Source of the DNA: Priestia endophytica DSM 13796
Lineage (GTDB): Bacteria > Bacillota > Bacilli > Bacillales > Bacillaceae_H
Assembly: GCF_900115845.1 (NCBI RefSeq)
Contig: NZ_FOXX01000009.1
Span: 1-64,000 of the forward strand
Direction of reading: 5' to 3'
Length of the DNA stretch: 64,000 nt
Shown here: piece by piece, positions 54,942 to 63,521 of the stretch
Numbering within the stretch: position 1 is the first letter of the stretch
Layout: each line of letters starts with the position of its first letter
Notes under the pieces: model-generated
What the model was told of the DNA's origin: nothing
The model's input: the letters and a program-made list of their open reading frames with translations, nothing else
Database searches by the model: none
Made by a program: the position numbers and the translations under genes

Positions 54942-55217
54942 TTATTTTTTAAACATTCGTTTTAGTTTTCGACCAATAAAAATAGCAAGCAACCCGCATA
55001 ATACAACCTTTCGAACGATAGGTGGTGTAAATTTAAGTACCCAAAAAGCCATCGCACTCGTTGCAATCGCTAAATAAAAAATTTTCTGCTCAAACTGTTC
55101 TTTATCTTTATTATTAAATTTCTTAAGATTTGTGAGAATGGTTAGATAGCCAATCGGCGGTGTTAATGTACAGAAGACAAAAACCCATCCGGTTTTTAAG
55201 TACCAAGGTTTCTTCAC
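54942..55217 (-). CDS. Small membrane protein
   Basis: The 91-residue protein starts MKKPWYLKTGWVFVFCTLTPPIGY and has three hydrophobic segments and a very basic C-terminus (GRKLKRMFKK). GTG start with GAGGGGG upstream. Similar small proteins occur in Bacillus as uncharacterised membrane proteins; function unknown. Confidence 0.6.
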   Translation of the reverse strand: MKKPWYLKTGWVFVFCTLTPPIGYLTILTNLKKFNNKDKEQFEQKIFYLAIATSAMAFWVLKFTPPIVRKVVLCGLLAIFIGRKLKRMFKK

Positions 55218-55260
55218 TTGTCCCCCTCTTTTCTTATAAGAAAGCTAACCTTATATAATA

Positions 55261-55290
55261 GAAAAAACCTCTATCATCTAGAGGTTTTTC
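55261..55290 (-). terminator. Hairpin after the small coupled genes
   Basis: GAAAAAACCTCT pairs with AGAGGTTTTTC around ATCATCT. Confidence 0.65.
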
Positions 55291-55387
55291 TATTGTAAGA
55301 TTTAGCTTGATAAGCGAGAGCGCTTTGTTTTTCTATGCGAAACAGAGCAGCAAGAAAAATACGATAGAACCGTTTGGTCTTCATCAT
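55274..55387 (-). CDS. Possible 37-residue basic protein
   Basis: The frame starts at ATGATG (55387), which overlaps the stop of the upstream small gene (ATGA), and reads MMKTKRFYRIFLAALFRIEK, then SALAYQAKSYNRKTSR. Its last codons lie within a terminator hairpin, which weakens the case. If real, it is translationally coupled. Confidence 0.3.
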   Translation of the reverse strand: MMKTKRFYRIFLAALFRIEKQSALAYQAKSYNRKTSR

Positions 55388-55587
55388 TTGGAGCCTTTAT
55401 CAAAAAAGTTAGGATCTTTCCAGACAAAATGCTGAAGAGAAAATAAAACGCCGATGAAAAAACAAGGAAAGCTTTGAAGCGCAATTTGTAGGGGTGAGCA
55501 TCCTAAACTTTTAAACAACAGCGCTGATAAAAAACTAGTGATAAAATAGACGGGTAAAAATTTTTTAGAAGTAATGAAGTCGCGCAT
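55384..55587 (-). CDS. Small two-TM membrane protein
   Basis: The 67-residue protein has hydrophobic segments at about 11-27 and 35-54. AAAGGAAGTGATTTCAC precedes the ATG. No family recognised. Confidence 0.5.
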   Translation of the reverse strand: MRDFITSKKFLPVYFITSFLSALLFKSLGCSPLQIALQSFPCFFIGVLFSLQHFVWKDPNFFDKGSK

Positions 55588-55651
55588 GTGAAATCACTTC
55601 CTTTCATTCTCGTTCACAATGCGAAGACTGTTATTTCATCCTTATTATACC

Positions 55652-55695
55652 ATAAAACCCTATATCTTTTATTAACTCGAAAGCTATAGGGTTTA
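55652..55695 (-). terminator. Terminator of the galactonate operon
   Basis: On the minus strand ATAAACCCTATA pairs with TATAGGGTTTTAT across a 20-nt loop, just after the transporter stop. Confidence 0.55.
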
Positions 55696-55716
55696 TCCTT
55701 TATTACTGCTTGTTTT

Positions 55717-57033
55717 CTACATCGGAAGATTTGAGTCGGGTTTTTGAGCCACTTTAATTCTTTCCACTTTCCCAACGAGGAAAATATACGATAAAGCACC
55801 AAGTAAAGCTACAATAGCTATAAAGACGAGCGCAGGAGCAAAACTGCCACCTTGGGCTAGAAATCCAATTACAATTGGAACAACAATAGAGGCTAATCCG
55901 CCAATAAAGTTAAACACGCCTCCTGTTAATCCGACAAGATGTTTAGGAGCAAGTGTTGATACAAATACCCACGTAATAGAGGCTAAACCGTTTCCAAAAA
56001 AGGCAATAGCCATAAACATAATAATAAGAGAAGTATTATCTACATAGTTGGCGCCTACAATGGAAGTTGATAAAAGCAAGCCAACAATAATGGGCGTTTT
56101 TCGGGCGATGCCTAGGGAAACTCCTTTTTTCACTAAAAAGTCAGAAAGAAAACCAGATAATAAAACTCCGACAAAAGCGGCTAAAAACGGAGCAGAAGCT
56201 AAGAACCCTGATTTTAAGAAGTCTAATCCTCGGTACTCAACAAGGTATGTTGGAAACCACGTTAAGAAAAACCATAACGTAGAGTTTACAGCAAACTGAC
56301 CTAAATAAATCCCCCACAGTTTACGATGAATAAAGACTTCTTTTAAATTTCCCCACTCAAACTTTGCTTTTTCTCCCTTCTCATTAGCTGGTGTAACAAG
56401 TCCTCCGCCTTCTTTAATATACTCTAGCTCCGCTTTATTTGCTTTTTTATGCTGCGTTGGATCGCGGTAGAAAATATACCAAATAATCCCCCATAAGATA
56501 CCGATGGCTCCTGTTGTAATAAATAGCCCTCTCCATCCTAAAAAGTGCTGAATCGTAACAAGAGCAGGAGTTAAAAAGGCAAGCCCTGCAAACTGACCAG
56601 ATGTATAAAACGCAATAGCAGATGCTCTTTCCTGATTTGGAAACCAGCTTGTCACAACTTTATTATTTGTCGGAAAAGCAGGAGCTTCAAATGCCCCTGT
56701 TGCAAGACGCAAACCAAAGAGTCCAACAAATCCTTTTGTAAACCCTTGGAGTAATGTAACAAGTGACCATGTAATAAGACTAAATGCATATGTAAGCCGA
56801 GCACCAAACCGGTCAACCATTACACCTCCTGGAATTTGAAGAGCGGCATATGCCCATCCAAAAGCAGAAAAGATAAGACCAAGCTGAACAGATGTTAATT
56901 CTAAATCTTTTCCGATGGCCGTTGCAGCTACAGAGATGTTGCTTCGATCCATATAATTTATGACAACGCTTACGAAAATAAAGACTAAAACTTTAAATCT
57001 TACCCGAGTTGGTTTCTCACTGTACCCCTTCAC
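55717..57033 (-). CDS. dgoT: MFS sugar-acid transporter, ACS family (DgoT-like)
   Basis: The 438-residue protein has 12 TM helices and the anion:cation symporter signatures [13 protein letters not shown] and [21 protein letters not shown], as in galactonate/glucarate transporters. Start is GTG with AAGGGGATG upstream. It directly follows dgoD, so D-galactonate is the likely substrate. Confidence 0.85.
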   Translation of the reverse strand: MKGYSEKPTRVRFKVLVFIFVSVVINYMDRSNISVAATAIGKDLELTSVQLGLIFSAFGWAYAALQIPGGVMVDRFGARLTYAFSLITWSLVTLLQGFTKGFVGLFGLRLATGAFEAPAFPTNNKVVTSWFPNQERASAIAFYTSGQFAGLAFLTPALVTIQHFLGWRGLFITTGAIGILWGIIWYIFYRDPTQHKKANKAELEYIKEGGGLVTPANEKGEKAKFEWGNLKEVFIHRKLWGIYLGQFAVNSTLWFFLTWFPTYLVEYRGLDFLKSGFLASAPFLAAFVGVLLSGFLSDFLVKKGVSLGIARKTPIIVGLLLSTSIVGANYVDNTSLIIMFMAIAFFGNGLASITWVFVSTLAPKHLVGLTGGVFNFIGGLASIVVPIVIGFLAQGGSFAPALVFIAIVALLGALSYIFLVGKVERIKVAQKPDSNLPM

Positions 57034-57086
57034 ACCGTCATCCCCTTATTGCAAATTTCGTTACGGAACTAGCTAGTCGCTAGTTT

Positions 57087-58235
57087 TTACCATTCTGCAA
57101 CAGAACCATCCCTATGTCTCCATACTGGATTTCTCCAATTGTGCCCAACGCTTGCCATATTTCGTACATGTTCTTCATTAATTTCAATTCCTAAACCAGG
57201 ACCATCTGGAATTTTCACATAGCCTTCTTCATATTTGAATACTTTGTTATCAACGATGTAGTCTAATAAGTCACTTCCTTGATTATAGTGAATGCCTAAA
57301 CTTTGTTCTTGAATAAATGCGTTATGACACGTCGCATCTACTTGGAGACAAGAGGCTAATGCAATAGGGCCTAATGGACAATGAGGAGCTGCCGCAACAT
57401 CAAATGCTTCTGCCATTGATAAAATCTTTTTACCTTCCGTAATTCCTCCTGCATGAGAAAGATCAGGTTGAATAATATCAACATATCCGTCTGTAAGAAG
57501 CTTTTTAAAATCCCATTTCGAAAACATTCTTTCACCTGTGGCAATTGGAATAGCTGTAGAATGTGCAATTTCCCGCAACGCTTCGTTATTTTCAGGTAAA
57601 ACAGGTTCCTCAATGAACATTGGGCGATAAACCTCAAGCTCTTTTGCTAATATTTTCGCCATTGGTTTGTGAACACGTCCATGGAAATCAATGCCGATTC
57701 CAACATAAGGGCCAACAGCTTCTCTTACAGCTGCAATTCTCTCTACTACAGCATCAATTTTTTCATATGAATCAACATACTGAAGTTCTTCTGTCCCATT
57801 CATTTTCACGGCTGTAAATCCTTTTTCGACGACATGTTTAGCGGCTTCTCCCACATCTGATGGACGATCTCCTCCAATCCATGAATATACTTTAATTGAT
57901 TCTCTCGCCTTACCACCTAGTAACTCATAAACAGGGGCATTATAATATTTCCCTTTAATATCCCATAATGCTTGGTCAATTCCTGCGATGGCGCTCATTA
58001 AAATGGGACCACCTCTGTAAAATCCACCTCGATACATAACATTCCAATGATCTTCAATATTTAATGGATCTTTGCCAATCAGGTACTCCATTAATTCGTG
58101 TACAGCTGCTCCAACTGTCGCTGCTTTCCCTTCAATAACCGGTTCTCCCCAACCAACAATTCCTTCGTCTGTTTCAATTTTTAAAAATAACCAGCGTGGT
58201 GGTACTTGAAAGAGTTCATAACTTTTAATTTTCAT
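57087..58235 (-). CDS. dgoD: D-galactonate dehydratase
   Basis: The 382-residue enolase-superfamily enzyme has the Mg ligands in [17 protein letters not shown] and TGERMFSKW, His in [10 protein letters not shown], and the C-terminal [14 protein letters not shown] typical of DgoD. It dehydrates D-galactonate to 2-keto-3-deoxy-D-galactonate. ATG 58235 follows AAAGGAGAATG and overlaps the aldolase stop. Confidence 0.92.
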   Translation of the reverse strand: MKIKSYELFQVPPRWLFLKIETDEGIVGWGEPVIEGKAATVGAAVHELMEYLIGKDPLNIEDHWNVMYRGGFYRGGPILMSAIAGIDQALWDIKGKYYNAPVYELLGGKARESIKVYSWIGGDRPSDVGEAAKHVVEKGFTAVKMNGTEELQYVDSYEKIDAVVERIAAVREAVGPYVGIGIDFHGRVHKPMAKILAKELEVYRPMFIEEPVLPENNEALREIAHSTAIPIATGERMFSKWDFKKLLTDGYVDIIQPDLSHAGGITEGKKILSMAEAFDVAAAPHCPLGPIALASCLQVDATCHNAFIQEQSLGIHYNQGSDLLDYIVDNKVFKYEEGYVKIPDGPGLGIEINEEHVRNMASVGHNWRNPVWRHRDGSVAEW

Positions 58236-58236
58236 A

Positions 58237-58881
58237 TTAAACATTCTCCTTTTGTTTTGAGTGTATAGCTTCTACATATTGACGAGCTTTTATTGTTAGC
58301 TCTTTTAAATAACTAGCGTTTATTTCTCTTTTTGTATTTACAAGGGAACTACCAATCCCAAACCCTACTGCACCTGCCGCATCAAACTCCCGAATATTAT
58401 CTAAGTTAACACCTCCAGTAGGAAGCAGTGGAATATGTGGAAGCGGCCCCCGGATATCTTTAATATATTGAGCTCCTATGCTTGCTGGGAATACCTTTAC
58501 AATATCAGCTCCATTTTCATAAGCGGTTAATATTTCCGTTGGTGAAAATGCTCCTGGAATGCTTATTGCTCCATATCTTTTTGTCATTTTAATCGTTTCA
58601 ATATTTACGGTAGGAGCCAATATGAACTGAGCTCCAGCTAAGATAGCTGATCTAGCTGTCTCTGGATCTAGTACAGTTCCTGCTCCCACAAGCATTTCTC
58701 CTTTAAACTCTTTTGCTACTTTCTCAATGGCTTCAAGTGCGTTGGGGCTGTTAAGCGTAATTTCAATGTTTTTTATTCCGCCTTCGTGTAAAGCTGAAGC
58801 AATTTGGACAACATCTTTTGACTCGGCACCACGAACAATCGCAACAATTTTATGTTCTAAAATATGGGAAAATAAATTCAT
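58237..58881 (-). CDS. dgoA: 2-keto-3-deoxy-6-phospho-sugar-acid aldolase (KDPG/KDPGal)
   Basis: The 214-residue class I aldolase has the Glu in IEITLNSP and the Schiff-base Lys in DIVKVFPAS, with GAGTVLDPE and LLPTGGVN. In this operon it should cleave KDPGal to pyruvate and glyceraldehyde-3-phosphate. AAGGAG precedes the ATG. Confidence 0.88.
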   Translation of the reverse strand: MNLFSHILEHKIVAIVRGAESKDVVQIASALHEGGIKNIEITLNSPNALEAIEKVAKEFKGEMLVGAGTVLDPETARSAILAGAQFILAPTVNIETIKMTKRYGAISIPGAFSPTEILTAYENGADIVKVFPASIGAQYIKDIRGPLPHIPLLPTGGVNLDNIREFDAAGAVGFGIGSSLVNTKREINASYLKELTIKARQYVEAIHSKQKENV

Positions 58882-58896
58882 CCTCTACACTCCTTT

Positions 58897-59853
58897 TTAT
58901 CTTGTAACATCTTCACTTGTAATCGCATTCATAAAATGATATAGTTCCTCTTTATCTGGTAACCCTTCAATGTCTCCTTCAACAGTTACTACAATAGACC
59001 CAACGGCACATCCTCTCTTAACAGCTTCTTGGAGAGAAACATGATCAAGGAGTCCTGATAGAAAACCTGCCGCAAATCCATCACCAGCTCCAATTGGATC
59101 TACTACTTTATGAACCGGATAACCTTCTATATAAGAAGTCTCCCCTTTATTAGAATAATAAGCTCCTTTTTCTCCTAGTTTTACAACTACTGTTTCAACT
59201 CCGAGTTGATGAAATTGAGAACAAATTTTTTCTGGAGTCTGTTCCCCAAATAGAAATTCTCCTTCACTAATACCAGGTAGGATAATATCAACTTCTTTGG
59301 CAACATCAATCAATGTTTCTCGTGCCTCATGTTCTCCCCAGAGCGTTTTGCGCAAGTTTGGATCAAATACGACTTTTAATCCATGCTTTTTGGCTATTTT
59401 AATAGAATGGAAAATGCTCTCATAACAGGATGAACTTAAAGCAGGTGTAATCCCTGTAATATACAAGTATTTTGCGCTAGCAAGGTATTCCTCATTAATG
59501 TCTCCTTTACTCATAAAACTCGCAGCAGAGCCTTTTCGGTAATAAAATACTTTTGTATGTCTCTCATTTGTTTTTTCTTTGAGAAACAAACCTGTGGAAG
59601 CATCTTCATCACGTATGACAAAACTTACATCTACTCCTTCCCCCCTAAGAGTAGATAAAATTCGAGCTCCTAGCTCATCTTTTCCAACTCGACTAATCCA
59701 GCCGGTTTGGTAACCAAGCTTAGAAAGACCGATTAATGTGTTGCTTTCTGCTCCCGCTACTTTTGTGGAAAAATCTTGGCAGTACCTCATTTTCCCCGTT
59801 GAATGGGGGTTGAACAATACCATTGTCTCCCCCAAACTAATCACATCCATCAT
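58897..59853 (-). CDS. 2-keto-3-deoxy sugar-acid kinase, PfkB family
   Basis: The 318-residue ribokinase-like protein has GAESNTLIGLSKLG and the ATP/anion-hole motif DPIGAGDGFAAGF. It resembles KdgK. Galactonate operons of enterobacteria use a different kinase fold (DgoK), so here a KdgK-type enzyme takes the step. The double ATG at 59853 follows AAAGGAGGGG; the second may be used. Confidence 0.85.
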   Translation of the reverse strand: MMDVISLGETMVLFNPHSTGKMRYCQDFSTKVAGAESNTLIGLSKLGYQTGWISRVGKDELGARILSTLRGEGVDVSFVIRDEDASTGLFLKEKTNERHTKVFYYRKGSAASFMSKGDINEEYLASAKYLYITGITPALSSSCYESIFHSIKIAKKHGLKVVFDPNLRKTLWGEHEARETLIDVAKEVDIILPGISEGEFLFGEQTPEKICSQFHQLGVETVVVKLGEKGAYYSNKGETSYIEGYPVHKVVDPIGAGDGFAAGFLSGLLDHVSLQEAVKRGCAVGSIVVTVEGDIEGLPDKEELYHFMNAITSEDVTR

Positions 59854-59864
59854 ACCCCTCCTTT

Positions 59865-60623
59865 TTATTCTTTCTCTCCTGTATATCCAGCGATCCCCGA
59901 TATTTTCTTTGATGTGGAAAGAAGTTTCTCTACAATCATGTTCTTATGTTTTAGCATTCTTTCTTTTGGTCCTGCGACACTAATGGCCGCTTCCATTATG
60001 CCACTTGCTCCGTAAACAGGAGCTGCTAGACAAAATAGACCTTCTTCATTTTCTTCATCATCAATGGAGTAACCGCTTTCTATAAAAGAATCTAAGTTTT
60101 GCTCTAACATTTCTTTGGTTGTAATCGTAGATTCCGTAATCGGAACAAGCTCCATTCCTTGAAGCAGCTCTTTTCTTCGTTCTAACGGTAAAAATGCTAG
60201 AAATGCTTTTCCTAACCCTGTACAGTATAGTGGTTTTCTCTTTCCAAGCTGAGCAGTTGTACGAATAGAGCGATTGTTATCGATTTTCACTACATAGATG
60301 AGCTCTCCATCCGACAATAAAGCCATAAACACCGTTTCCTGTACATCTTCCATAAGCTTCTTTAAATATGGTTTTCCTTCAGCGGAAATATCTAAAGAAT
60401 CCATGGCCGCAGTCCCAATTTGAATTAGCTTTGGCCCAAGCTTATATCTTTTTAGCTGATCTTGATTTACATAGCCTTCCTCATGCAGCGTTGTAACGAG
60501 GTTAAATGTACTACTCTGCGGAAAAGCTAGTGAGCTACTAATTTCTTTTACTGTTAGCCCTTCTGGATGACGAGCTAATAGTTCAAAAACCCTTAATACA
60601 CGTTCTGCTGACTTAACTGACAT
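59865..60623 (-). CDS. IclR family regulator of galactonate genes
   Basis: The 252-residue protein has the IclR winged helix (SAERVLRVFELLARH, GLTVKEISSSLAFPQSSTFNLV) and effector domain (YCTGLGKAFLAFLP, EGLFCLAAPVYG). First gene of the five-gene operon. It probably represses the operon until galactonate or KDGal is present, by binding the palindrome 15 bp upstream of its start. Confidence 0.88.
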   Translation of the reverse strand: MSVKSAERVLRVFELLARHPEGLTVKEISSSLAFPQSSTFNLVTTLHEEGYVNQDQLKRYKLGPKLIQIGTAAMDSLDISAEGKPYLKKLMEDVQETVFMALLSDGELIYVVKIDNNRSIRTTAQLGKRKPLYCTGLGKAFLAFLPLERRKELLQGMELVPITESTITTKEMLEQNLDSFIESGYSIDDEENEEGLFCLAAPVYGASGIMEAAISVAGPKERMLKHKNMIVEKLLSTSKKISGIAGYTGEKE

Positions 60624-60637
60624 AAAACGCTCCTTTA

Positions 60638-60653
60638 AATCACATATGTGATT
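60638..60653. promoter_or_regulatory. Candidate IclR operator
   Basis: AATCACATATGTGATT is a perfect 16-bp palindrome directly upstream of the ribosome binding site of the IclR gene. A partial copy (ATATATGATTT) lies about 10 bp further upstream. Candidate autoregulatory site. Confidence 0.6.
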
Positions 60654-60745
60654 CCTAATTTTATATATGATTTTTACAATTTAAATACTAGCATAGCTAA
60701 AAAAAGAAAACAATCTATTTTTATTATTTTCTGAAAAAACAAAGA

Positions 60746-60790
60746 AAAGACTGCTCGTAAGTTTTCGTGCAAACTTTACGAACAGTCTTT
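60746..60790 (-). terminator. Terminator downstream of the SDR/hypothetical pair
   Basis: AAAGACTGCTCGTAAGTTT pairs with AAACTTTACGAACAGTCTTT (one bulge), followed by TTTCTTTG on the minus strand. Confidence 0.7.
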
Positions 60791-60813
60791 ATATAAGGTA
60801 TCACTTTTATGGT

Positions 60814-61236
60814 TCAAGCCGTTGTACACCAATATAGCCCAAAGTACTTTTCCTCTGTCTCCGCTACAAAGAAACGATCATTCCAATCTGGTTCATATGC
60901 ATAAGCACGTCTTATGATATTATTCGGGAAAATAAATGGTTTAATTTGTTCTGAAAACTCCTCTTTTAATTGTAACAATTCATCATCGGTGACTTCCTGT
61001 AATGGTAATAACTCTTCTTTCAGCTTTTCTTCTAGTTCAAATACATCTATATCTTCTACAGCATCTTTTTGATACATATAATGATTTCTTAATTCAATAA
61101 ACAAACACTTTCCCGTAAAGTCTTCTAGAGACCGAATTTCTCCCCCTGTGTTTTTTCTTTCGTGCTCAAATACATAAATCATTTCTTCGGATGAAAGAGA
61201 ATCAAATTCATCTTCTTCCATCACATAGTACCTCAC
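60814..61236 (-). CDS. Hypothetical acidic protein
   Basis: The 140-residue soluble, acidic protein starts at GTG with AGGGGAGAG upstream. No motif is recognised; it has no signal or TM segment and is rich in Glu, Phe and Tyr. It lies 11 bp downstream of an SDR gene, so the two form an operon. Function unknown. Confidence 0.65.
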   Translation of the reverse strand: MRYYVMEEDEFDSLSSEEMIYVFEHERKNTGGEIRSLEDFTGKCLFIELRNHYMYQKDAVEDIDVFELEEKLKEELLPLQEVTDDELLQLKEEFSEQIKPFIFPNNIIRRAYAYEPDWNDRFFVAETEEKYFGLYWCTTA

Positions 61237-61247
61237 TGTCTCTCCCC

Positions 61248-62039
61248 TTATAATGAACGAATAATTCCGCCTTCAACTCGCTGTGCTGCTCCATTAATAG
61301 CTGCCGCTTTTTCTGAAGAGAGAAACACAATAACACTTGCTACTTCTTCTGGTGTTGCATAACGCTGTGTAAGGGATGTTGGCTCATTGACTTTAAAATA
61401 GTCTTTTACAAACGTATCAAGGTCTTGTCCTGCAGCTTCTGCTGCTCCCTTCATATAGTTTGCAACACCTTCTGTCCATGTTGGACCAGGGAGCACAGAG
61501 TTAACGGTAACGTTCGTTCCTTTTGTTCGTTCAGCTAACCCTCTTGATAAGCTAATTAATGCTGTTTTTGTTAAAGAATATGGAATCATTTGTGGAAGAG
61601 GTTTGATTCCTGCTTCACTTGAAAGATTCAAAATACGTCCGCCGTTTCGCTCTAACATCCCAGGTAAAAAAGCACGACAAAGACGAATAGCGCTCATTAC
61701 GTTTACATCAAAGTACTCTGTCCATTCTTCATCTGTCACATCTTCAAACTCTTTTACTTCAAAGAATCCTAAATTGTTAACAAGTACGTCAAGCGCACCC
61801 ATTTTGTTTACTTTTTCGATAAGTTCTTTACTTTCTTCCGCTTTTGATAAATCAGCGTGAAGGCCGTGAACAGTTCCAAGGGAAGATAATTCTTCCACAA
61901 CGGCTTCTACTTTCTCTTGAGATCTTCCGTTAACAATCACATGAGCTCCTTCTTCTAAAAAAGCTTTTGCTGTTGCTTTTCCAATTCCTGCTGTTGATCC
62001 TGTGACTAATACAAGTTTGTCTTTTAATTGTAATTGCAT
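61248..62039 (-). CDS. SDR family oxidoreductase
   Basis: This is a 263-residue classical SDR with TGSTAGIG, NGRSQEK (favouring NADP(H)), NNLGFFEV in place of NNAG, Ser in NLSSEAG and YSLTK. The C-terminal region TSLTQRYATPEEVASVIVFL and GAAQRVEGGIIRSL is typical of a Bacillus subgroup. GGAAGG precedes the ATG. Operon with the following hypothetical gene. Confidence 0.85.
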   Translation of the reverse strand: MQLQLKDKLVLVTGSTAGIGKATAKAFLEEGAHVIVNGRSQEKVEAVVEELSSLGTVHGLHADLSKAEESKELIEKVNKMGALDVLVNNLGFFEVKEFEDVTDEEWTEYFDVNVMSAIRLCRAFLPGMLERNGGRILNLSSEAGIKPLPQMIPYSLTKTALISLSRGLAERTKGTNVTVNSVLPGPTWTEGVANYMKGAAEAAGQDLDTFVKDYFKVNEPTSLTQRYATPEEVASVIVFLSSEKAAAINGAAQRVEGGIIRSL

Positions 62040-62369
62040 TTATAAACAACCTTCCTATTTCTAAGAATATAAGAAAATTATATAATTAGCCTGAATTCAT
62101 TACTATTATTTTGCTTACATAGACGATTCATACTCTTATTTGTTTTTCACAAGAACTTTTATTTTTATGTAATGAGCGGATATTGATAAGCTTATTTTAG
62201 CCATAAATCCTTTTTGCATGAATTGATTCTATCTCTATCCGCTTTTCTATGAAAGGAACATGTGAGACTCATAGATTAATAGAGGGCAGCATTGTAAAAT
62301 AAGTAAATCTTAATGATGAAAGCAAAACGTATTTTTATTAACCTGTTACTTCTTAAATAACTTTTCTCA
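62040..62369. other. Intergenic, no clear feature
   Basis: AT-rich; GCGGATA and TATCCGC form a loose inverted repeat about 60 bp apart (near 62176-62245). No coding potential seen. Confidence 0.35.
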
Positions 62370-62939
62370 TCACGAAAGGAATCGGCGTATTGTTTTGATA
62401 CAAGGCCTAATAAGTTCATAATAAACCCATCTACACGGTATCCAAATGAGCATCTGCCATATCCACTGAACAGGGAACCACACTAAGTGTAACCAAATCC
62501 AACAAATTCTTTTCCATATCCACCTTAAAACTACCTTTGAAAAACGTAATACTGGAACAATTATTTCATGATAAAATGGGCGTAAAATATGAACGGAAAA
62601 TAGATAAAAAGGAAGATATAAAATGTAATAAAAAAAAGGATATAGCATGTATTGCCACAGACTGACTATCACCCTTTTCCATAAGAAGTGTAATATGGGC
62701 AAGATAAGAAATTGCCAAAGTTTTTCTAATGGATATAAAATAACCCACAGGAAAACCGGTTTTAAAATATGTATCCAAATAAACTGTCCTAAAGGTCCGA
62801 TAATCGTTTGCCAAAGCCAAAGGCAAGGGTAAATGATTATATATTTCCCTACTTGAAAGAGTACATAAAAAGGAAAATAAAAAATGAAGATAACAACGCG
62901 CAGTAAATACTTACATCCCTTTAATAAATTTTCAAACAG
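62370..62939 (-). CDS. Trp/aromatic-rich membrane protein, CTG start
   Basis: The reading frame is open for 190 codons from CTG at 62939 to the stop at 62370. A near-perfect site, AAAGGAGGT, lies 8 bases before this CTG. An in-frame TAA lies four codons upstream, and no ATG or GTG occurs in the first part; the first TTG is only at 62702. The product is extraordinarily rich in Trp, Tyr, Phe, Leu and Ile. Prolines recur every 9-11 residues (for example LKPVFLWVILYPLEKLW, LVWFPVQWIWQMLIWIP), separating short amphipathic hydrophobic segments with basic residues. It looks like a repetitive membrane-associated protein. No known family recognised. Confidence 0.65.
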   Translation of the reverse strand: MFENLLKGCKYLLRVVIFIFYFPFYVLFQVGKYIIIYPCLWLWQTIIGPLGQFIWIHILKPVFLWVILYPLEKLWQFLILPILHFLWKRVIVSLWQYMLYPFFYYILYLPFYLFSVHILRPFYHEIIVPVLRFSKVVLRWIWKRICWIWLHLVWFPVQWIWQMLIWIPCRWVYYELIRPCIKTIRRFLS

Positions 62940-63281
62940 TCTTATTTACCTCCTTTCTATACATGGTTGAAAAAGATTCCTTTTTAAATATATGTATTCT
63001 CTAAACGTTTTTCAAGATGAAAATTTATTAAAGGTGATACACAAAAACCTCAACATATTTTCTTTATTTCTCTTCCCTAACCTTTATTCTTAATACTAAA
63101 TAAAATTGCCTTTTCTCCCATTAAAATTTTTATTCTTTATGATTTCAGGAAGTATATCAGAACACTACATACTCATACTATAAAGAACTGATGTAAGCAA
63201 TACCCCTTCTCTTGATCGCATTTCGGGAGGAACTATCTTCGTGAAATATCCTATAACCATTTAATCGCAAATGAGGGAACA
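62940..63281. other. Intergenic between the Trp-rich gene and the 2-TM gene
   Basis: AT-rich. A GGGAGG site at 63225-63230 precedes GTG at 63241 and an eight-codon mini-frame ending in TAA (63262-63264), possibly a leader of the following gene. Otherwise nothing is seen. Confidence 0.35.
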
Positions 63282-63521
63282 ATGATGAAAGTATTGGCAA
63301 TCACACTGATCGTTTTTCTATTATCTATTTTAAACCTTTTATTTATGGATTTTCTATTAGGTTTTGATTTTTCCGAGTCTGTATTACATCTTCTCAATCC
63401 ATTTTGGGTCATAAGCAGCGCAGAGTACGTTATGCTAGCAGGACTTTTTTTACTTGTTATTGGACAGCAAATCTATACAATCGTGAAAAAAAGAGCGAAT
63501 AAACAAGATGAATCTAATTAG
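63282..63521 (+). CDS. Small two-TM protein, possible germinant-receptor D subunit
   Basis: The 79-residue protein has two hydrophobic segments (about 3-26 and 48-68) and a basic tail (VKKRANKQDESN). GAGGGAACA precedes a double ATG. Its last codons overlap the 3' end of the converging gerAB gene. Small two-TM proteins beside gerA-type operons are known as D subunits that modulate germination. That assignment rests on context and topology only. Confidence 0.55.
   Translation: MMKVLAITLIVFLLSILNLLFMDFLLGFDFSESVLHLLNPFWVISSAEYVMLAGLFLLVIGQQIYTIVKKRANKQDESN

Noticed and set aside
62566-62832. Frames on both strands within the Trp-rich gene
   Set aside because: They overlap the 190-codon frame that has the strong ribosome binding site, and show no family features.
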